Shown: piece by piece, positions 25,573 through 34,854 of the stretch
How positions within the stretch are numbered: position 1 is the stretch's first letter
Layout: each line of letters opens with the position of its first letter
Assembly (NCBI RefSeq): GCF_030285625.1
Contig: NZ_CP127294.1
Location: 1,188,001 to 1,252,000, forward strand
Source of the DNA: Amycolatopsis sp. 2-15
GTDB lineage: Bacteria > Actinomycetota > Actinomycetes > Mycobacteriales > Pseudonocardiaceae
Length of the DNA stretch: 64,000 bases
Direction: 5' to 3'
Position numbers and translations under genes: made by a program
The notes under the pieces: generated by a model
What the model saw: only the letters and a program-made list of their open reading frames with translations
What the model was told of the DNA's origin: nothing
Databases searched by the model: none

Positions 25573-26175
25573 ATGAAGCTTGGATCCTCCTTTGTCGTCC
25601 CCGCGGACCACAAACGCGTGTTCGCCCATTTCCTCGACCCCGACACGATGCGGGTCGCCATCCCCGGCGCCGCGGAGCTCGTCCGTTCGGACAGCACGCA
25701 CTACCGCGGCAAGCTGGTCAACGAGATCGCGCACGTGAAGTTCAGCGCCGGGTTCTCCGCCGAGATCACGGAGCTGACCGAGCCCGAGGAAGTCAAAGCC
25801 CTCCTGAAGGGCGAGGACCACAAGCTCGGCAGCTCGATCAAGATCGACGCCCGGCTCGGCGTGCAGCCCGAGGGCGATTCGTCGTCCAAAGTGGACTACA
25901 GCCTCGACGTGGCGATCTGGGGCAAGATCGGGCGCATGGGCGAGTCGATCGTCCGGCGCCGCTCGCAGGAGGTGGAGCGGGAGTTCGTGGCCGCGTTCGC
26001 CGAGATCTGCGCCGCGGGCCCGCCCGGGCCGGACAACCCCGGCCTCGCGAGTGTGATCGCCAAGCGGGAAGGCCCGAAGAAGCGGGTCGCCGAGACGCCG
26101 GCCGGTGCCGCCGCGCCCGCGAAGGAATCCTGGTGGCGCCGCCTGCTCGCCAAGCTGTTCGGTGGCAAGAAATGA
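25561..26175 (+). CDS. CoxG-like SRPBCC protein of the Mo-hydroxylase operon
   Basis: This 204-residue protein belongs to the carbon monoxide dehydrogenase subunit G (CoxG) family. The SRPBCC domain occupies about residues 5-150 (FVVPADHKRVFAHFLDPDTMRVAIPGA, GKLVNEIAHVKFSAGFSAEIT). A variable linker leads to the C-terminal ESWWRRLLAKLFGGKK, a basic amphipathic tail that could bind the membrane. In CO dehydrogenase systems CoxG recruits the enzyme to the membrane. The ATG at 25573 is an alternative start. It is the first gene of a six-gene overlapped operon. Confidence 0.85.
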   Translation: MVVIMKLGSSFVVPADHKRVFAHFLDPDTMRVAIPGAAELVRSDSTHYRGKLVNEIAHVKFSAGFSAEITELTEPEEVKALLKGEDHKLGSSIKIDARLGVQPEGDSSSKVDYSLDVAIWGKIGRMGESIVRRRSQEVEREFVAAFAEICAAGPPGPDNPGLASVIAKREGPKKRVAETPAGAAAPAKESWWRRLLAKLFGGKK

Positions 26176-27056
26176 CCGCCTACCACTACCCCACCACGCT
26201 CGACGAGACGTGCGCGCTCCTCGACGACGGTGAGGACACGATGGTCTACGGCGGCGGCACGGCCGTGCAGATCCTGCTCAAGCAGGGTGTGCTGTTCGCC
26301 ACGGACCTGGTCGACATCGGCGGCGTGCCGGGCCTGGACGAGATCACCGAGACGTCGAAGGGGCTGCGTGTCGGCCCGTTGGTCACGTTGCGGAGCATGG
26401 AGACCAGCCCGATCGTGCGCCGGGTCGCCCCGATCGCGGCCGAGGTCTACGGCCGCGTGGCCAACCCGCGAGTGCGCAACACGGCGAGCGTCGGCGGCAA
26501 CATCGCCCACGGCGACTACCGGCTCGACCCACCGACGGCGTTGATGGTGCTCGACGCGACCGTGGAGCTCACCTCGCGCCGCGGCTCGCGCAAAGTGCCG
26601 GCGCGCGAGTTCTTCGTCGACTTCCAGCAGACCGCGCTGGAGCACGGCGAGCTCGTGTCGGCGATCGAGATCCCCAGCCAGCCCGAGTCCGCGGGCGCGC
26701 ACTTCGCGAAGCTCTCCAGCCTCGCGGCCAACGACTGGCCCGCGGCTTCGGCGGCCGCGCTCGTGGTCCAGGGCTCGCGCGGCAAGCGCGACGTCCGGCT
26801 CGGCCTCGGCGCGTTGAGCCACGTGCCCGTGTTCCTGCAGTTCGAGGCAGCGGCCGACACGTCGGTGGACGACGTCGTCACCGCGGCGAAGGACGCCGCG
26901 ACGCCGCTGCTCGACCCGCTTCCCGACGTGCGCGGGAGTTCCGACTACAAGCGGCGTCTCGGCCTCGTGGCCGTTGAAGAAGCCATCCGCAATTCCTGGA
27001 AGGAGGGCAGCGATGACCACCGTCGAGTCTCGATCTTCGGTCGCCGCCGTCGGTGA
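26172..27056 (+). CDS. Molybdenum hydroxylase FAD-binding subunit
   Basis: This 294-residue medium (CoxM/CutM) subunit carries electrons from the Mo/Fe-S subunits to FAD. The FAD-binding PCMH-type domain begins with YHYPTTLDETCALL and contains the pyrophosphate-binding YGGGTAV and NPRVRNTASVGGNIAHGDYRLDPPTAL, the usual TxGGN signature. The ATG overlaps the stop of the CoxG-like gene (ATGA). Confidence 0.93.
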   Translation: MTAYHYPTTLDETCALLDDGEDTMVYGGGTAVQILLKQGVLFATDLVDIGGVPGLDEITETSKGLRVGPLVTLRSMETSPIVRRVAPIAAEVYGRVANPRVRNTASVGGNIAHGDYRLDPPTALMVLDATVELTSRRGSRKVPAREFFVDFQQTALEHGELVSAIEIPSQPESAGAHFAKLSSLAANDWPAASAAALVVQGSRGKRDVRLGLGALSHVPVFLQFEAAADTSVDDVVTAAKDAATPLLDPLPDVRGSSDYKRRLGLVAVEEAIRNSWKEGSDDHRRVSIFGRRRR

Positions 27057-29331
27057 GCGCTGGGCGCGTGTCGACGGCCGGGCCAAGGTCCGCGGCGAGC
27101 TGCGCTACGCGGCCGACCAGCCGGTGCGCCCGTGTCTCGATGTCGCCGTGCACCGCAGCACCCGTCCCCACGCGAAGATCACCGCCATCGACACGAGCCG
27201 CGCGCTCGCGGCCGAGGGCGTGGTCGCCGTGGTGACCGGCGCCGACCTGTACGCGGAGTTCGGCGACCGGCTCATGACCGGCCCCGCGTTCTCCGACCAG
27301 CCGTGCCTCGCCTACGGCAAGGTGCGTTACGTCGGCGAGCCGATCGCCGCGGTGATCGCGCACGGCGTCAAGCAGGCGCGGGAGGCGGCCGAGCTGATCG
27401 AGGTCTCCTACGACGAGCTCGAGCCGGTGCACGACGTCGACAAGGCTGTGCAAGGGGCACCGTTCGTGCACGACGAGCTGCGGCCGTCGATCGTTTTCGG
27501 CGACCTGAAGCACCTGCGCGGCAAGCGCGACACGAACGTGAACTACGAGTACAACCTGCGCAAGGGCGACCCGTCGAGCGTCAGCGGCACCACGGTGTCG
27601 TACGACTTCTGGTGCCCGCCGACGCACCACGTGCCGATCGAGCTGCCGTACGCGGCCGCCTGGTGCGAGGGCGAGCGGCTGGAACTGATGGCGACCACGC
27701 AGACGCCGTCGTACGTGCGCCAGTCGCTGGCCGACCTGCTCGACCTGCCGCTGAACCGCGTCCGCGTGCGCACCGCGCCGCTGGGCGGAAGCTTCGGCGC
27801 GAAGATGTACGACCGGCTGGAACCGCTGGTCGCGGCGCTGGCGTGGACGCAGAAGATGGCCGTGAAGATCACGGCGACGCGTGAAGAGGCGTTCCTGCTC
27901 ACCACGCGCCACGGCTGCGCGGTGGCGGGCAGCATGACCGCGGACGAGAACGGCATGATCGTGGCGTCCACTTCGGACGTTCGCTACGACACCGGCGCCT
28001 ACGCCGACGTCGGCCCGCGCATCACCGCGAAGTCGGGCCTGGTCGCACCGGGTCCGTACAAGATCGAAAACGTTCGCGTGAAGTCGCGGTGCGTGTACAC
28101 GAACAAGCCGTCGGCCGGGCCGTTCCGCGGGTTCGGTGTGCCGCAGGTGACGTGGGCGCACGAGTCGCTGGCCGACGAGCTCGCGCGGCAGCTCGGCGAG
28201 GACCCGGTGGAGTTCCGCCGCCGCAACATGCTGCGCGAAGGCGACATCGCGCCCGTCGGCACGCCGATGCACAGCGCCGACTTCCTCGGCAGCCTCGACG
28301 CCGTGACCGAGGCGATCGGGTGGGGCACGCCGTTCGTGAAGCAGGAGGGCACGCTGGTACGCGGCCGCGGCGTCGCGGTGGGCGTGAAGGCCGTGCTGAC
28401 GCCGACGATCTCCAACGCCGTGGTCCAGCTCAACCAGGACGGCTCGGCGTCGCTGCTGATCAGCACCATCGACATGGGCCAGGGCAGCGACACGATCATG
28501 GCGCAGATCGCGGCCGAGGTGCTGTGCCTCGGCGAGGGCGACGTGCGCGTGATCCAAGCCGACACCGACGTGACGCCCTACGACACGATCACCGCCGGCA
28601 GCCGCTCGACCTACCACACCGGCAACGCCGTGCGCCTGGCCGCGGAGAACATGCGCGACAAGCTCGTGGAGCTGGCGGCGGAGCGCTTCGGTGTGGAGGC
28701 GACGGACATCAAGCTCACGTCCGACGGTCTCGTCAGCGCGCAGACGCAGGAGACCGTGTCCGTCTCGGAACTGCTGCACGGGCACTTCGGGGCGCGCGGC
28801 ACGACGTTGACGGCGGAGGCCAACTTCAGCACGTCGTGGCAGCCGTACGACCACGAGAACGGCCTGTCGCCGCAGGTCACCGAGCACTGGTTCGCCGGTG
28901 CGGCCGCGGTGCAGCTCACCGTGGACACGGCGACCGGGCGCATCCACATCGAGCACCTGGCCGTGGCCGGTGACGTGGGCCGCGCGATCAACCCCGCGAT
29001 GGTGGAGCAGCAGCTCTCCGGCGCGGCAATCATGGGCATCGGGCACGCGCTGTTCGACCAGATGGTGTTCGACGAGGGCCAGATCGTGAACGGCACACTG
29101 CTGGACTACCAGCTGCCATCCATCAAGGACATGCCGGACAAGCTCACGCCGATCATCATCGAGAGTCCACATCGGACGGGTCCGTTCGGCGCGAAGGGCG
29201 TCGGCGAGACCACCATCATCCCGCTCGCGCCGGCCATCGCCAACGCCGTGCGCGACGCGACCGGCGTGCGCATCACCACGCTTCCCCTGACGCCCGAACG
29301 CGTCCTGACCGCGCTGGAGGAACAGCCGTGA
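27013..29331 (+). CDS. Molybdenum hydroxylase large (molybdopterin) subunit
   Basis: This 772-residue xanthine dehydrogenase-family large subunit binds the Mo-molybdopterin cytosine dinucleotide and hydroxylates its substrate with water. I see GRAKVRGELRYAAD at the start, LGGSFGAKM, GPFRGFGVPQ near residue 370, DMGQGSDTIMAQIAAEVL and the C-terminal PFGAKGVGET, whose Glu is the expected catalytic base. The loop PFRGFGVPQ replaces the AYxCSFR of true form I CO dehydrogenase, so CO is not the substrate. AAGGAGG precedes the ATG at 27013, which lies 44 bp inside the FAD subunit gene. The likely substrate is an aromatic or N-heterocyclic acid or an acyl-CoA. Confidence 0.92.
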   Translation: MTTVESRSSVAAVGERWARVDGRAKVRGELRYAADQPVRPCLDVAVHRSTRPHAKITAIDTSRALAAEGVVAVVTGADLYAEFGDRLMTGPAFSDQPCLAYGKVRYVGEPIAAVIAHGVKQAREAAELIEVSYDELEPVHDVDKAVQGAPFVHDELRPSIVFGDLKHLRGKRDTNVNYEYNLRKGDPSSVSGTTVSYDFWCPPTHHVPIELPYAAAWCEGERLELMATTQTPSYVRQSLADLLDLPLNRVRVRTAPLGGSFGAKMYDRLEPLVAALAWTQKMAVKITATREEAFLLTTRHGCAVAGSMTADENGMIVASTSDVRYDTGAYADVGPRITAKSGLVAPGPYKIENVRVKSRCVYTNKPSAGPFRGFGVPQVTWAHESLADELARQLGEDPVEFRRRNMLREGDIAPVGTPMHSADFLGSLDAVTEAIGWGTPFVKQEGTLVRGRGVAVGVKAVLTPTISNAVVQLNQDGSASLLISTIDMGQGSDTIMAQIAAEVLCLGEGDVRVIQADTDVTPYDTITAGSRSTYHTGNAVRLAAENMRDKLVELAAERFGVEATDIKLTSDGLVSAQTQETVSVSELLHGHFGARGTTLTAEANFSTSWQPYDHENGLSPQVTEHWFAGAAAVQLTVDTATGRIHIEHLAVAGDVGRAINPAMVEQQLSGAAIMGIGHALFDQMVFDEGQIVNGTLLDYQLPSIKDMPDKLTPIIIESPHRTGPFGAKGVGETTIIPLAPAIANAVRDATGVRITTLPLTPERVLTALEEQP

Positions 29332-29807
29332 GGGAGATCGAACTGAAGGTCAACGGCCTGCGCCGCAAGCTGGGCGTGGCCGACGACGAGCTGCTGCTCG
29401 ACGTGCTGCGCCGCGAGTTCGGCACCACGAGCGTGCGCGAAGGCTGCGGCGTCGGCGCGTGCGGCGCCTGCACGGCGCTGGTCGGCGGCAAGAGCGTGTC
29501 GACGTGTCTTTCGCGGGCCGCGCGCTTCGACGGTGCCGAGATCACCACCGCCGACGGCCTGCCGGACGACGACGAGGTGGTCGACGAGTTCGTCGCCAAC
29601 CGCGCGATGCAGTGCGGCTACTGCATTCCCGGGTTCGTGATGATGGCCCACGAGCTGCTGGGCGAGAACCCGCAGCCGACCGACGAAGAGGTCGTGGAGC
29701 ACCTGGAGGGCAACATCTGCCGTTGCGGCACGTACTCCGAGATCCACGCCGCGATCAAGGCCGCGGCCACGCGCCGGGCCGCCCGGAACGAAAGGGCCAC
29801 CGCGTGA
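29328..29807 (+). CDS. Molybdenum hydroxylase [2Fe-2S] subunit
   Basis: This 159-residue small subunit (CoxS type) has a plant-ferredoxin cluster with Cys40, Cys45, Cys48 and Cys60 (GCGVGACGACTALV...STC) and a second [2Fe-2S] domain with Cys95, Cys98, Cys130 and Cys132 (QCGYCIPGF and NICRCGTY). It passes electrons from the Mo site to FAD. The GTG start overlaps the stop of the large-subunit gene. No CO-type accessory gene (coxD/E/F) follows. Confidence 0.95.
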   Translation: MREIELKVNGLRRKLGVADDELLLDVLRREFGTTSVREGCGVGACGACTALVGGKSVSTCLSRAARFDGAEITTADGLPDDDEVVDEFVANRAMQCGYCIPGFVMMAHELLGENPQPTDEEVVEHLEGNICRCGTYSEIHAAIKAAATRRAARNERATA

Positions 29808-30589
29808 ACGTCGAAACCCCGCAGGGCACGCTGCACGTCCACCGGACGGGAACGTCCGGCCGGCCACTGCTGCTCCTGCACCCGCTCGCGCTGTCCGGAG
29901 CGGTCTGGGACCCGGTGGCGCGGTTCTTCTCGGACAAGGCGCAGGTCCTCGCACTGGACGCACGAGGCCACGGCGAGTCCACTTGGGACGGTGCCGACTT
30001 CACGGTCGACGACATGGCGGCGGACGCGGCGGCCGTCCTGGAAGCGGCGGACGCCGGTCCCGCCGACGTCGTCGGCTTGTCCATGGGCGCCAGCACCGCG
30101 CTGACCCTCGCGGCGACGCGGCCCGAGCTCGTGCACCGGCTGGTCCTGGCCGACGGCACGGCGTATTACGGTGACGACGCCGTGCCGGTCTGGGCGGAGC
30201 GAGCCGAGCGCGCGACGACGGTTGCCCGGGACAAGCAGCTGGAATTCCAGCGGGACCGGTGGTTCGCGGCGCCCTTCCTCGCCGAGCACCCGGACGAGGT
30301 CGAGCGCGTCTGCGAGATCTTCCTGAAGACGGACTCGGCCGCGCACGGGGCTGCGTGCCGGGCGCTGGGCGGGCTGGACGCGCGTGCGCGGGTCGGTGAC
30401 GTGGCGGCTCCGACGCTCGTTCTCGTCGGCGAGGAGGACTACGCGACTCCGCCCGAGATGTCCGAGGCACTGGCCGCGGGCATCGCCGGGGCCGAGCTGC
30501 GCGTCCTGGAGAAGACCCGGCACCTCAGCCTGCTGGAGCGACCGGATCTGTGGCCCTCGCTCGCCGCGTTCTTCGGCGGCCCGCAGTGA
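29804..30589 (+). CDS. Alpha/beta hydrolase (enol-lactonase-like)
   Basis: This 261-residue hydrolase has LLLLHPLALSGAVWDPV (oxyanion region), the nucleophile elbow VVGLSMGAS, the acid in LVLVGEEDYATPP and a His in EKTRHLSLLERP. The overall shape resembles 3-oxoadipate enol-lactonases (PcaD). It is coupled by GTGA overlaps to the Fe-S subunit gene before it and the UbiD gene after it, so it should act on an intermediate of the same route, possibly opening a lactone or cleaving a thioester. Confidence 0.88.
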   Translation: MNVETPQGTLHVHRTGTSGRPLLLLHPLALSGAVWDPVARFFSDKAQVLALDARGHGESTWDGADFTVDDMAADAAAVLEAADAGPADVVGLSMGASTALTLAATRPELVHRLVLADGTAYYGDDAVPVWAERAERATTVARDKQLEFQRDRWFAAPFLAEHPDEVERVCEIFLKTDSAAHGAACRALGGLDARARVGDVAAPTLVLVGEEDYATPPEMSEALAAGIAGAELRVLEKTRHLSLLERPDLWPSLAAFFGGPQ

Positions 30590-32031
30590 CGGACGAACCT
30601 CTCCTCAGCCTCCGCACGCACCTCGACGCGATCGCCGGCTACGGCGAGCTGCGTGACGTGAAGGGCGCCGACTGGGACCTCGAGCTGGGCGGCATCGCCG
30701 AGCTGAGCTACCGGATGGACCCGCCGCCCGCGTTGCTGTTCGACGACATCAAGGGCTACGCGAGCGGCCTGCGCGTCCTGACCGGCAGCACGGGTTCACC
30801 CCGCCGGCTGGGCCGCACGCTGCGCCTCGGCGAGGACCTCGACTCCGTCGGCGTAGTGGACGCCCTGCGCGGGAAGCCGTCCCAGTGGTCGGCCACGGCG
30901 CGGGACTTCCCCGTGCTGCCGGTCTCGGACGCGCCGCTGCTGGCCAACTCCGTGCCCGGCACCGAGGTCAACCTCCTCGACTTCCCCGTGCCCCGCTGGC
31001 ACGCGGACGACGGCGGGCGCTTCATCGGCACCGGCTGCTTCGTGGTGACGTCCAACCCGGAAACCGGCGTCCACAACGGCGGCTGCTACCGCATGGAGGT
31101 CCAGGACGACGGCCGCGGCGTCACCGTCGCCATGGTCCCCGGCAAGCACGGCGACCAGAACGTGCGGGCGTGGTTCGAGAAGGAAGGCCGCGCCCCGGTC
31201 ACGGTGTCGTTCGGCCACGACCCGCTGTTGCTGGTCCTCGGCGGCACGGAGGTGCCGGGCGGGGTTTCGGAGCTGGAGTACGCGGGCGCGGTGCTGGGTT
31301 CGCGGGTGCCGGTCGTCCTCGGCCCCGACACCGGCCTCCCCATCCCCGCCGGCAGCGAGATCGCCATCGAGGGCTGGCTGCGGCCGGACCACCAGCGCGA
31401 CGAGGGCCCGTTCGGCGAGTGGACCGGGTACTACTCGGGCAAGCGCCGGCCGAACCTGGCCATCGACATCACGCGGATGTACTACCGCGACAACCCGATC
31501 CTGCTCGGCGCGCCGCCCGGGAAACCGCCGCACGACTACTCGTACATGCGGACCGTGATGAAGTCGGCGATGATCCACGACGAGCTCGCCGCCACCGGCG
31601 TGCCGGGTGTGGTGAAGGCGTGGGCGCACGAATCGGGTGGCGGGCGGCTGTTCATCGCCGTTTCGCTGCAGCAGAAGTACCCCGGTCACGCGCGGCAGGT
31701 CGCGTACCTGGCCGCGCAGTGCCCCGCGGCGGCGTACATGAACCGCTACGTGGTGGTCGTGGACGACGACGTCGATCCCGCCGACCCGGACGAGGTCATC
31801 TGGGCCATGTCCACCCGCAGCGACCCGTCCCGCGACATCGAGATCATGAAGCAGACGTGGGGCAGCAAGCTCGACCCGCTGTACGTGGACGGTTCTCCCG
31901 CCTACAACAGCCGGGCCATCATCGACGCGTGCCGCCCCTTCGAACGCCTGGCCACCTTCCCCAAGGTGGCCTCCAGCGACCCGGCGTTCCTCACGTCGCT
32001 GGCCGACAAGTGGCGTGACGTGCTCGGTTGA
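30586..32031 (+). CDS. UbiD family decarboxylase
   Basis: This 481-residue UbiD-type enzyme performs reversible (de)carboxylation of aromatic, heteroaromatic or alpha,beta-unsaturated acids using prenylated FMN. Characteristic blocks are FPVPRWHADDGGRFIGTG, SFGHDPLLLVLGGTEVPGG, EIAIEGWLRPDHQRDEGPFGEWTGYYSG (the Glu/Arg/Glu active-site region) and GAPPGKPPHDYSYMR. The GTG start overlaps the hydrolase stop. No UbiX (prFMN synthase) gene is present in the window, so the cofactor must come from elsewhere. Combination with a Mo-hydroxylase recalls furoate and pyrrole- or hydroxybenzoate-type routes. Confidence 0.92.
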   Translation: MTDEPLLSLRTHLDAIAGYGELRDVKGADWDLELGGIAELSYRMDPPPALLFDDIKGYASGLRVLTGSTGSPRRLGRTLRLGEDLDSVGVVDALRGKPSQWSATARDFPVLPVSDAPLLANSVPGTEVNLLDFPVPRWHADDGGRFIGTGCFVVTSNPETGVHNGGCYRMEVQDDGRGVTVAMVPGKHGDQNVRAWFEKEGRAPVTVSFGHDPLLLVLGGTEVPGGVSELEYAGAVLGSRVPVVLGPDTGLPIPAGSEIAIEGWLRPDHQRDEGPFGEWTGYYSGKRRPNLAIDITRMYYRDNPILLGAPPGKPPHDYSYMRTVMKSAMIHDELAATGVPGVVKAWAHESGGGRLFIAVSLQQKYPGHARQVAYLAAQCPAAAYMNRYVVVVDDDVDPADPDEVIWAMSTRSDPSRDIEIMKQTWGSKLDPLYVDGSPAYNSRAIIDACRPFERLATFPKVASSDPAFLTSLADKWRDVLG

Positions 32032-32038
32032 CCGCCGC

Positions 32039-32070
32039 CGGTGAAGGGCTCCGCGAGGGGCCCTTCACCG
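32039..32070. terminator. Bidirectional terminator after UbiD
   Basis: CGGTGAAGGGC (32039-32049) pairs with its complement at 32060-32070 over a 10-nt loop, between the convergent UbiD and alpha/beta hydrolase genes. Confidence 0.8.
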
Positions 32071-32073
32071 CGG

Positions 32074-32826
32074 TCAGACCAGGTAGCGCTTGGCCCAGGT
32101 GGCGAGGATGTCCGCGGCGAACGCGGCGTCCGCGCGGCCCGTGAGCAGGTGGTCGGCCCCGTCGAGCGCGACGAACGACTTCGGGTGCCGCGCGGTGTCG
32201 AAGATGATGCGGGCGTTCTCCACGCCCACCTCGGCGTCGACCGGCGAATGCATCACCAGCAGCGCCGCCTTCAGCCCGCGGATGCGCTCGGCCTGCGGCT
32301 GCGCCGCGATGTCCTCCAGGAACTGCTTGCGGATGCGGAACGGCCGCCCCGCCAGCACCACCTCGGCCTCGCCCTGCCGTTCGATCTCCTCACGGCTGTC
32401 GCCGAGCAGCCTCGCCACGTGCTGCGGATCCGCGGGTGCGGCGATCGTCGCCACCGCTCGCACCTCCGGCAGCGCGTGCCGCGCCGCCAAGACGGCCGCC
32501 CCACCCAGCGAGTGCCCGATCAGCAGCTGCGGCGCCTCGTACTCGTCGCGCAGGTGGTTCGCGGCCGCGACGAGGTCGCCGACGTTCGAGCTGAAGTCCG
32601 TGTTGGCGAACTCGCCCTCCGACCCGCCGAGCCCGGTGAAGTCGAACCGCAGCACGGCCACGCCGAACGCCGTGAGCCCCCGCGCGACCCGCGTCGCCGC
32701 GACCACGTCCTTGTTGCACGTGAAGCAGTGCGCGAAGAGCGCGTACGCCTTGGGCGCGCCTTCCGGCAATTCGAGCCGCGCCGCCAGCGACGTGCCTTGA
32801 GACCCGGGAAACTCAAACCTCGTCAC
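32074..32826 (-). CDS. Alpha/beta hydrolase of the hydrolase/OsmC-associated type
   Basis: This 250-residue protein opens with [18 protein letters not shown], then [27 protein letters not shown], the nucleophile elbow [15 protein letters not shown] and a catalytic DGADHLL near the end. The [20 protein letters not shown] combination is that of hydrolases often fused to or paired with OsmC-type redox proteins; no OsmC partner is present here. The substrate is unknown. Confidence 0.85.
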   Translation of the reverse strand: MTRFEFPGSQGTSLAARLELPEGAPKAYALFAHCFTCNKDVVAATRVARGLTAFGVAVLRFDFTGLGGSEGEFANTDFSSNVGDLVAAANHLRDEYEAPQLLIGHSLGGAAVLAARHALPEVRAVATIAAPADPQHVARLLGDSREEIERQGEAEVVLAGRPFRIRKQFLEDIAAQPQAERIRGLKAALLVMHSPVDAEVGVENARIIFDTARHPKSFVALDGADHLLTGRADAAFAADILATWAKRYLV

Positions 32827-32933
32827 GCGCTCTCCTTCAGCAAGAACTCCTGAGGCCGATCAGACCACGCGCGGTGCGATCGGGTCGACGGCGACCGGCC
32901 GGGAGTGTCCCCTCGTACCAGGAGATTTGACCG

Positions 32934-33650
32934 TCAGCCACACTTCACGGAGGCGTCCAGCAACGCGACGTACGTGGCCTTCGCGCCGACGGCCGTGAAG
33001 TCGTACGTCCACGTCGGGTGCCCCGGCACGGCCACCGCGAAATGCCCCTCCGGCGTCGGCTTGAGGCCCGTGGCGTCGTAGAGCCGGTGCAGATCGGCGA
33101 GCGGCGTGCCCGCGCCGGCCCCCTCCGGCGTCTTGACCTGCGGTGGAGCCACGACCGACCGCACCTTGTCCCCGGCGAACACCGCCCCGCCACTCGCCGC
33201 GAGGTCGGCCGCGCGCTCCTCGCGCAGCTCGGTGACGACGACAGTGGCCGCCGCGGCTTGCGCGCTCAGCTTGGCTGCCGCCTCCGACTCAGCGGCGGAC
33301 TTCGCGTAGTCGGCCGCCGAACCACGCAGCCCCGGATCCAGCACGTGCGCGTCGGCGGCCTGGGCCTTCCGGTTCAGGCCGTCGGCCTTGGCGACGGCCC
33401 GCTGCTCTTCCTCGATGGCGCCCGGCTGGGGCGCCGGCCCGCCCGCGAACGAGTACGACTTGCAACCGTCGAAGCCCGACATCGGCTCGGCCGCGAGCGT
33501 GGCGCCGGCGGCTGCCTTGGTGACGCCCGGCGCGAGGCCGCGCAACCCGTCCGGCCCCAGCGCCTCAGGTTTGGGCGCACTCGCCTGCGGCCCGGAACTA
33601 CACGCCGCCAACGCCACGAGCAGCGCAGCACCGATCACGACGATCCGCAT
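32934..33650 (-). CDS. Secreted lipoprotein, unknown function
   Basis: This 238-residue protein has a short hydrophobic signal ending in LAAC (lipobox, Cys near residue 17) followed by a Ser/Pro-rich linker. A helical, alanine- and glutamate-rich middle (ADYAKSAAESEAAAKLSAQAA) may form a coiled coil. The C-terminal part carries two of the few cysteines (DGCKSY and the terminal KCG). I do not recognise a family. It appears monocistronic and is probably anchored on the outer face of the membrane. Confidence 0.7.
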   Translation of the reverse strand: MRIVVIGAALLVALAACSSGPQASAPKPEALGPDGLRGLAPGVTKAAAGATLAAEPMSGFDGCKSYSFAGGPAPQPGAIEEEQRAVAKADGLNRKAQAADAHVLDPGLRGSAADYAKSAAESEAAAKLSAQAAAATVVVTELREERAADLAASGGAVFAGDKVRSVVAPPQVKTPEGAGAGTPLADLHRLYDATGLKPTPEGHFAVAVPGHPTWTYDFTAVGAKATYVALLDASVKCG

Positions 33651-33713
33651 GAATATTTCCCCTCTTTCCGGATCGGAAAACTACCCGAACCGGATCAAGG
33701 AGGCACCCACGTT

Positions 33714-34751
33714 TCAGGCGAACACGTGCTCCGCCACCGCGTCGAGCTGCCGCGCCGCCGAGCCCAGCAGCTGGCGGCGCGCACGGGCGTGCTTGAGGTG
33801 GACGTGTGACGGGTGTTCCCAGGTGAAGCCGATGCCGCCGTGGGCCTGCAGCGCGTCACGGGTTGCGGCATCAGCGGCGTCGCTCGCGGCGGCCACGGCG
33901 GTGCGCGCCGCGGCCAGGCCGGCAACGCCGGAATCCACCGTGGAGGCAGCCCATTCGACCAGCAGCCGCGCCGCGTCGAGCTGCACGAACCGGTCGGCGA
34001 GCAGGTGCTTGAGCGCCTGGAACGACCCGATCGCCCGCCCGAACTGCTGCCGTTGCTTCGCGTACTCCACCGCGCCGTCGAGTGCCCGCTGCCCCGTGCC
34101 GACCAGCTCCGCCGCGAGCACCGTCAGCACTCGCGCCGATACGTCGGCCGCGGGCAGCTCGACAACCGGTACCGCAGACAACGACACCGCCGCGGCCGGC
34201 TCGATCACGTCGAACGCCCCCACCGACTCCCGCCGTACCCCGGCCGCCGTCAGGTCGATCCGCACGAACCGGCCCTCGACGGCCGCCACGAGCACCTCCG
34301 CGTCGAGCCCGAACGGCACCGCCCCCAGCACACCGTCCACAGTGGATCCGCTCAGCCGCAACGGCGAACGATGCCCGGGAAACACGGGGAACGTCTCCCA
34401 CGCCGCCACCGCCACGGCCGAACCCTCCACAAGGTTGTCCACATTGTGCACAGAACTCAGCACGGCCACCGCGGAAACCGCCGCGGCGAACGGGATCCGC
34501 GGCAGCGCGGCCCCGACTTCCTCGGCCACCACACACAGTTCCCGCAAACCACCACCGGACCCACCGCGTTCTTCGGGTACGCCCAACCCGAGCAGACCGG
34601 CCTCGGCGAACGTCTTCCACAGGGCTCCGTCGAGGCCCGCGCCCACGGCCTCCCACGCGGGCGGCAGCGGCGCCGTGCGCGCGGCGTCGGCGAGCATCCG
34701 CCGCACCGCCCCGGCGAGCTCGCGCTGCTCGTCCGTCGTCGCGTAACCCAT
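33714..34751 (-). CDS. Acyl-CoA dehydrogenase (small, partner-type)
   Basis: This 345-residue ACAD-fold protein has a helical N-terminal domain (TTDEQRELAGAVRRML, GLGVPEERGGSGGGLRELCVVAEEVG) and a shortened middle beta-domain. The C-terminal helical domain contains YAKQRQQFGRAIGSFQALKHLLAD and the ending AHGGIGFTWEHPSHVHLKHA. Such short ACADs often form heterotetramers with a full-length partner; the divergent gene at 34855 is the obvious candidate. GAGGAGG lies before the ATG at 34751. Confidence 0.88.
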   Translation of the reverse strand: MGYATTDEQRELAGAVRRMLADAARTAPLPPAWEAVGAGLDGALWKTFAEAGLLGLGVPEERGGSGGGLRELCVVAEEVGAALPRIPFAAAVSAVAVLSSVHNVDNLVEGSAVAVAAWETFPVFPGHRSPLRLSGSTVDGVLGAVPFGLDAEVLVAAVEGRFVRIDLTAAGVRRESVGAFDVIEPAAAVSLSAVPVVELPAADVSARVLTVLAAELVGTGQRALDGAVEYAKQRQQFGRAIGSFQALKHLLADRFVQLDAARLLVEWAASTVDSGVAGLAAARTAVAAASDAADAATRDALQAHGGIGFTWEHPSHVHLKHARARRQLLGSAARQLDAVAEHVFA

Positions 34752-34854
34752 CACGCCTCCTCGAAGAACCAGGCCCGTACCGAGCATTGACTATCGGGTC
34801 TATCTACGCAACTGTTGAGGTCAGGACGGAGTTGTCGCCCAGGCAGGAGGCCGC
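34752..34854. promoter_or_regulatory. Divergent promoter between the acyl-CoA dehydrogenase genes
   Basis: This 103-bp spacer contains a direct repeat CTATCGGGTCTATC and the sequence TTGACT near 34790. It carries the promoters of both ACAD operons, so they are likely co-regulated. No KstR-like palindrome is visible and there is no adjacent regulator gene. Confidence 0.45.

Noticed and set aside
27013..29331. Aerobic CO dehydrogenase large subunit
   Set aside because: The active-site loop reads PFRGFGVPQ rather than the AYxCSFR of form I enzymes, and cox maturation genes are missing.
34752..34854. KstR/KstR2 cholesterol-regulon operator
   Set aside because: The spacer lacks the expected palindromes and no other steroid catabolism genes lie nearby.
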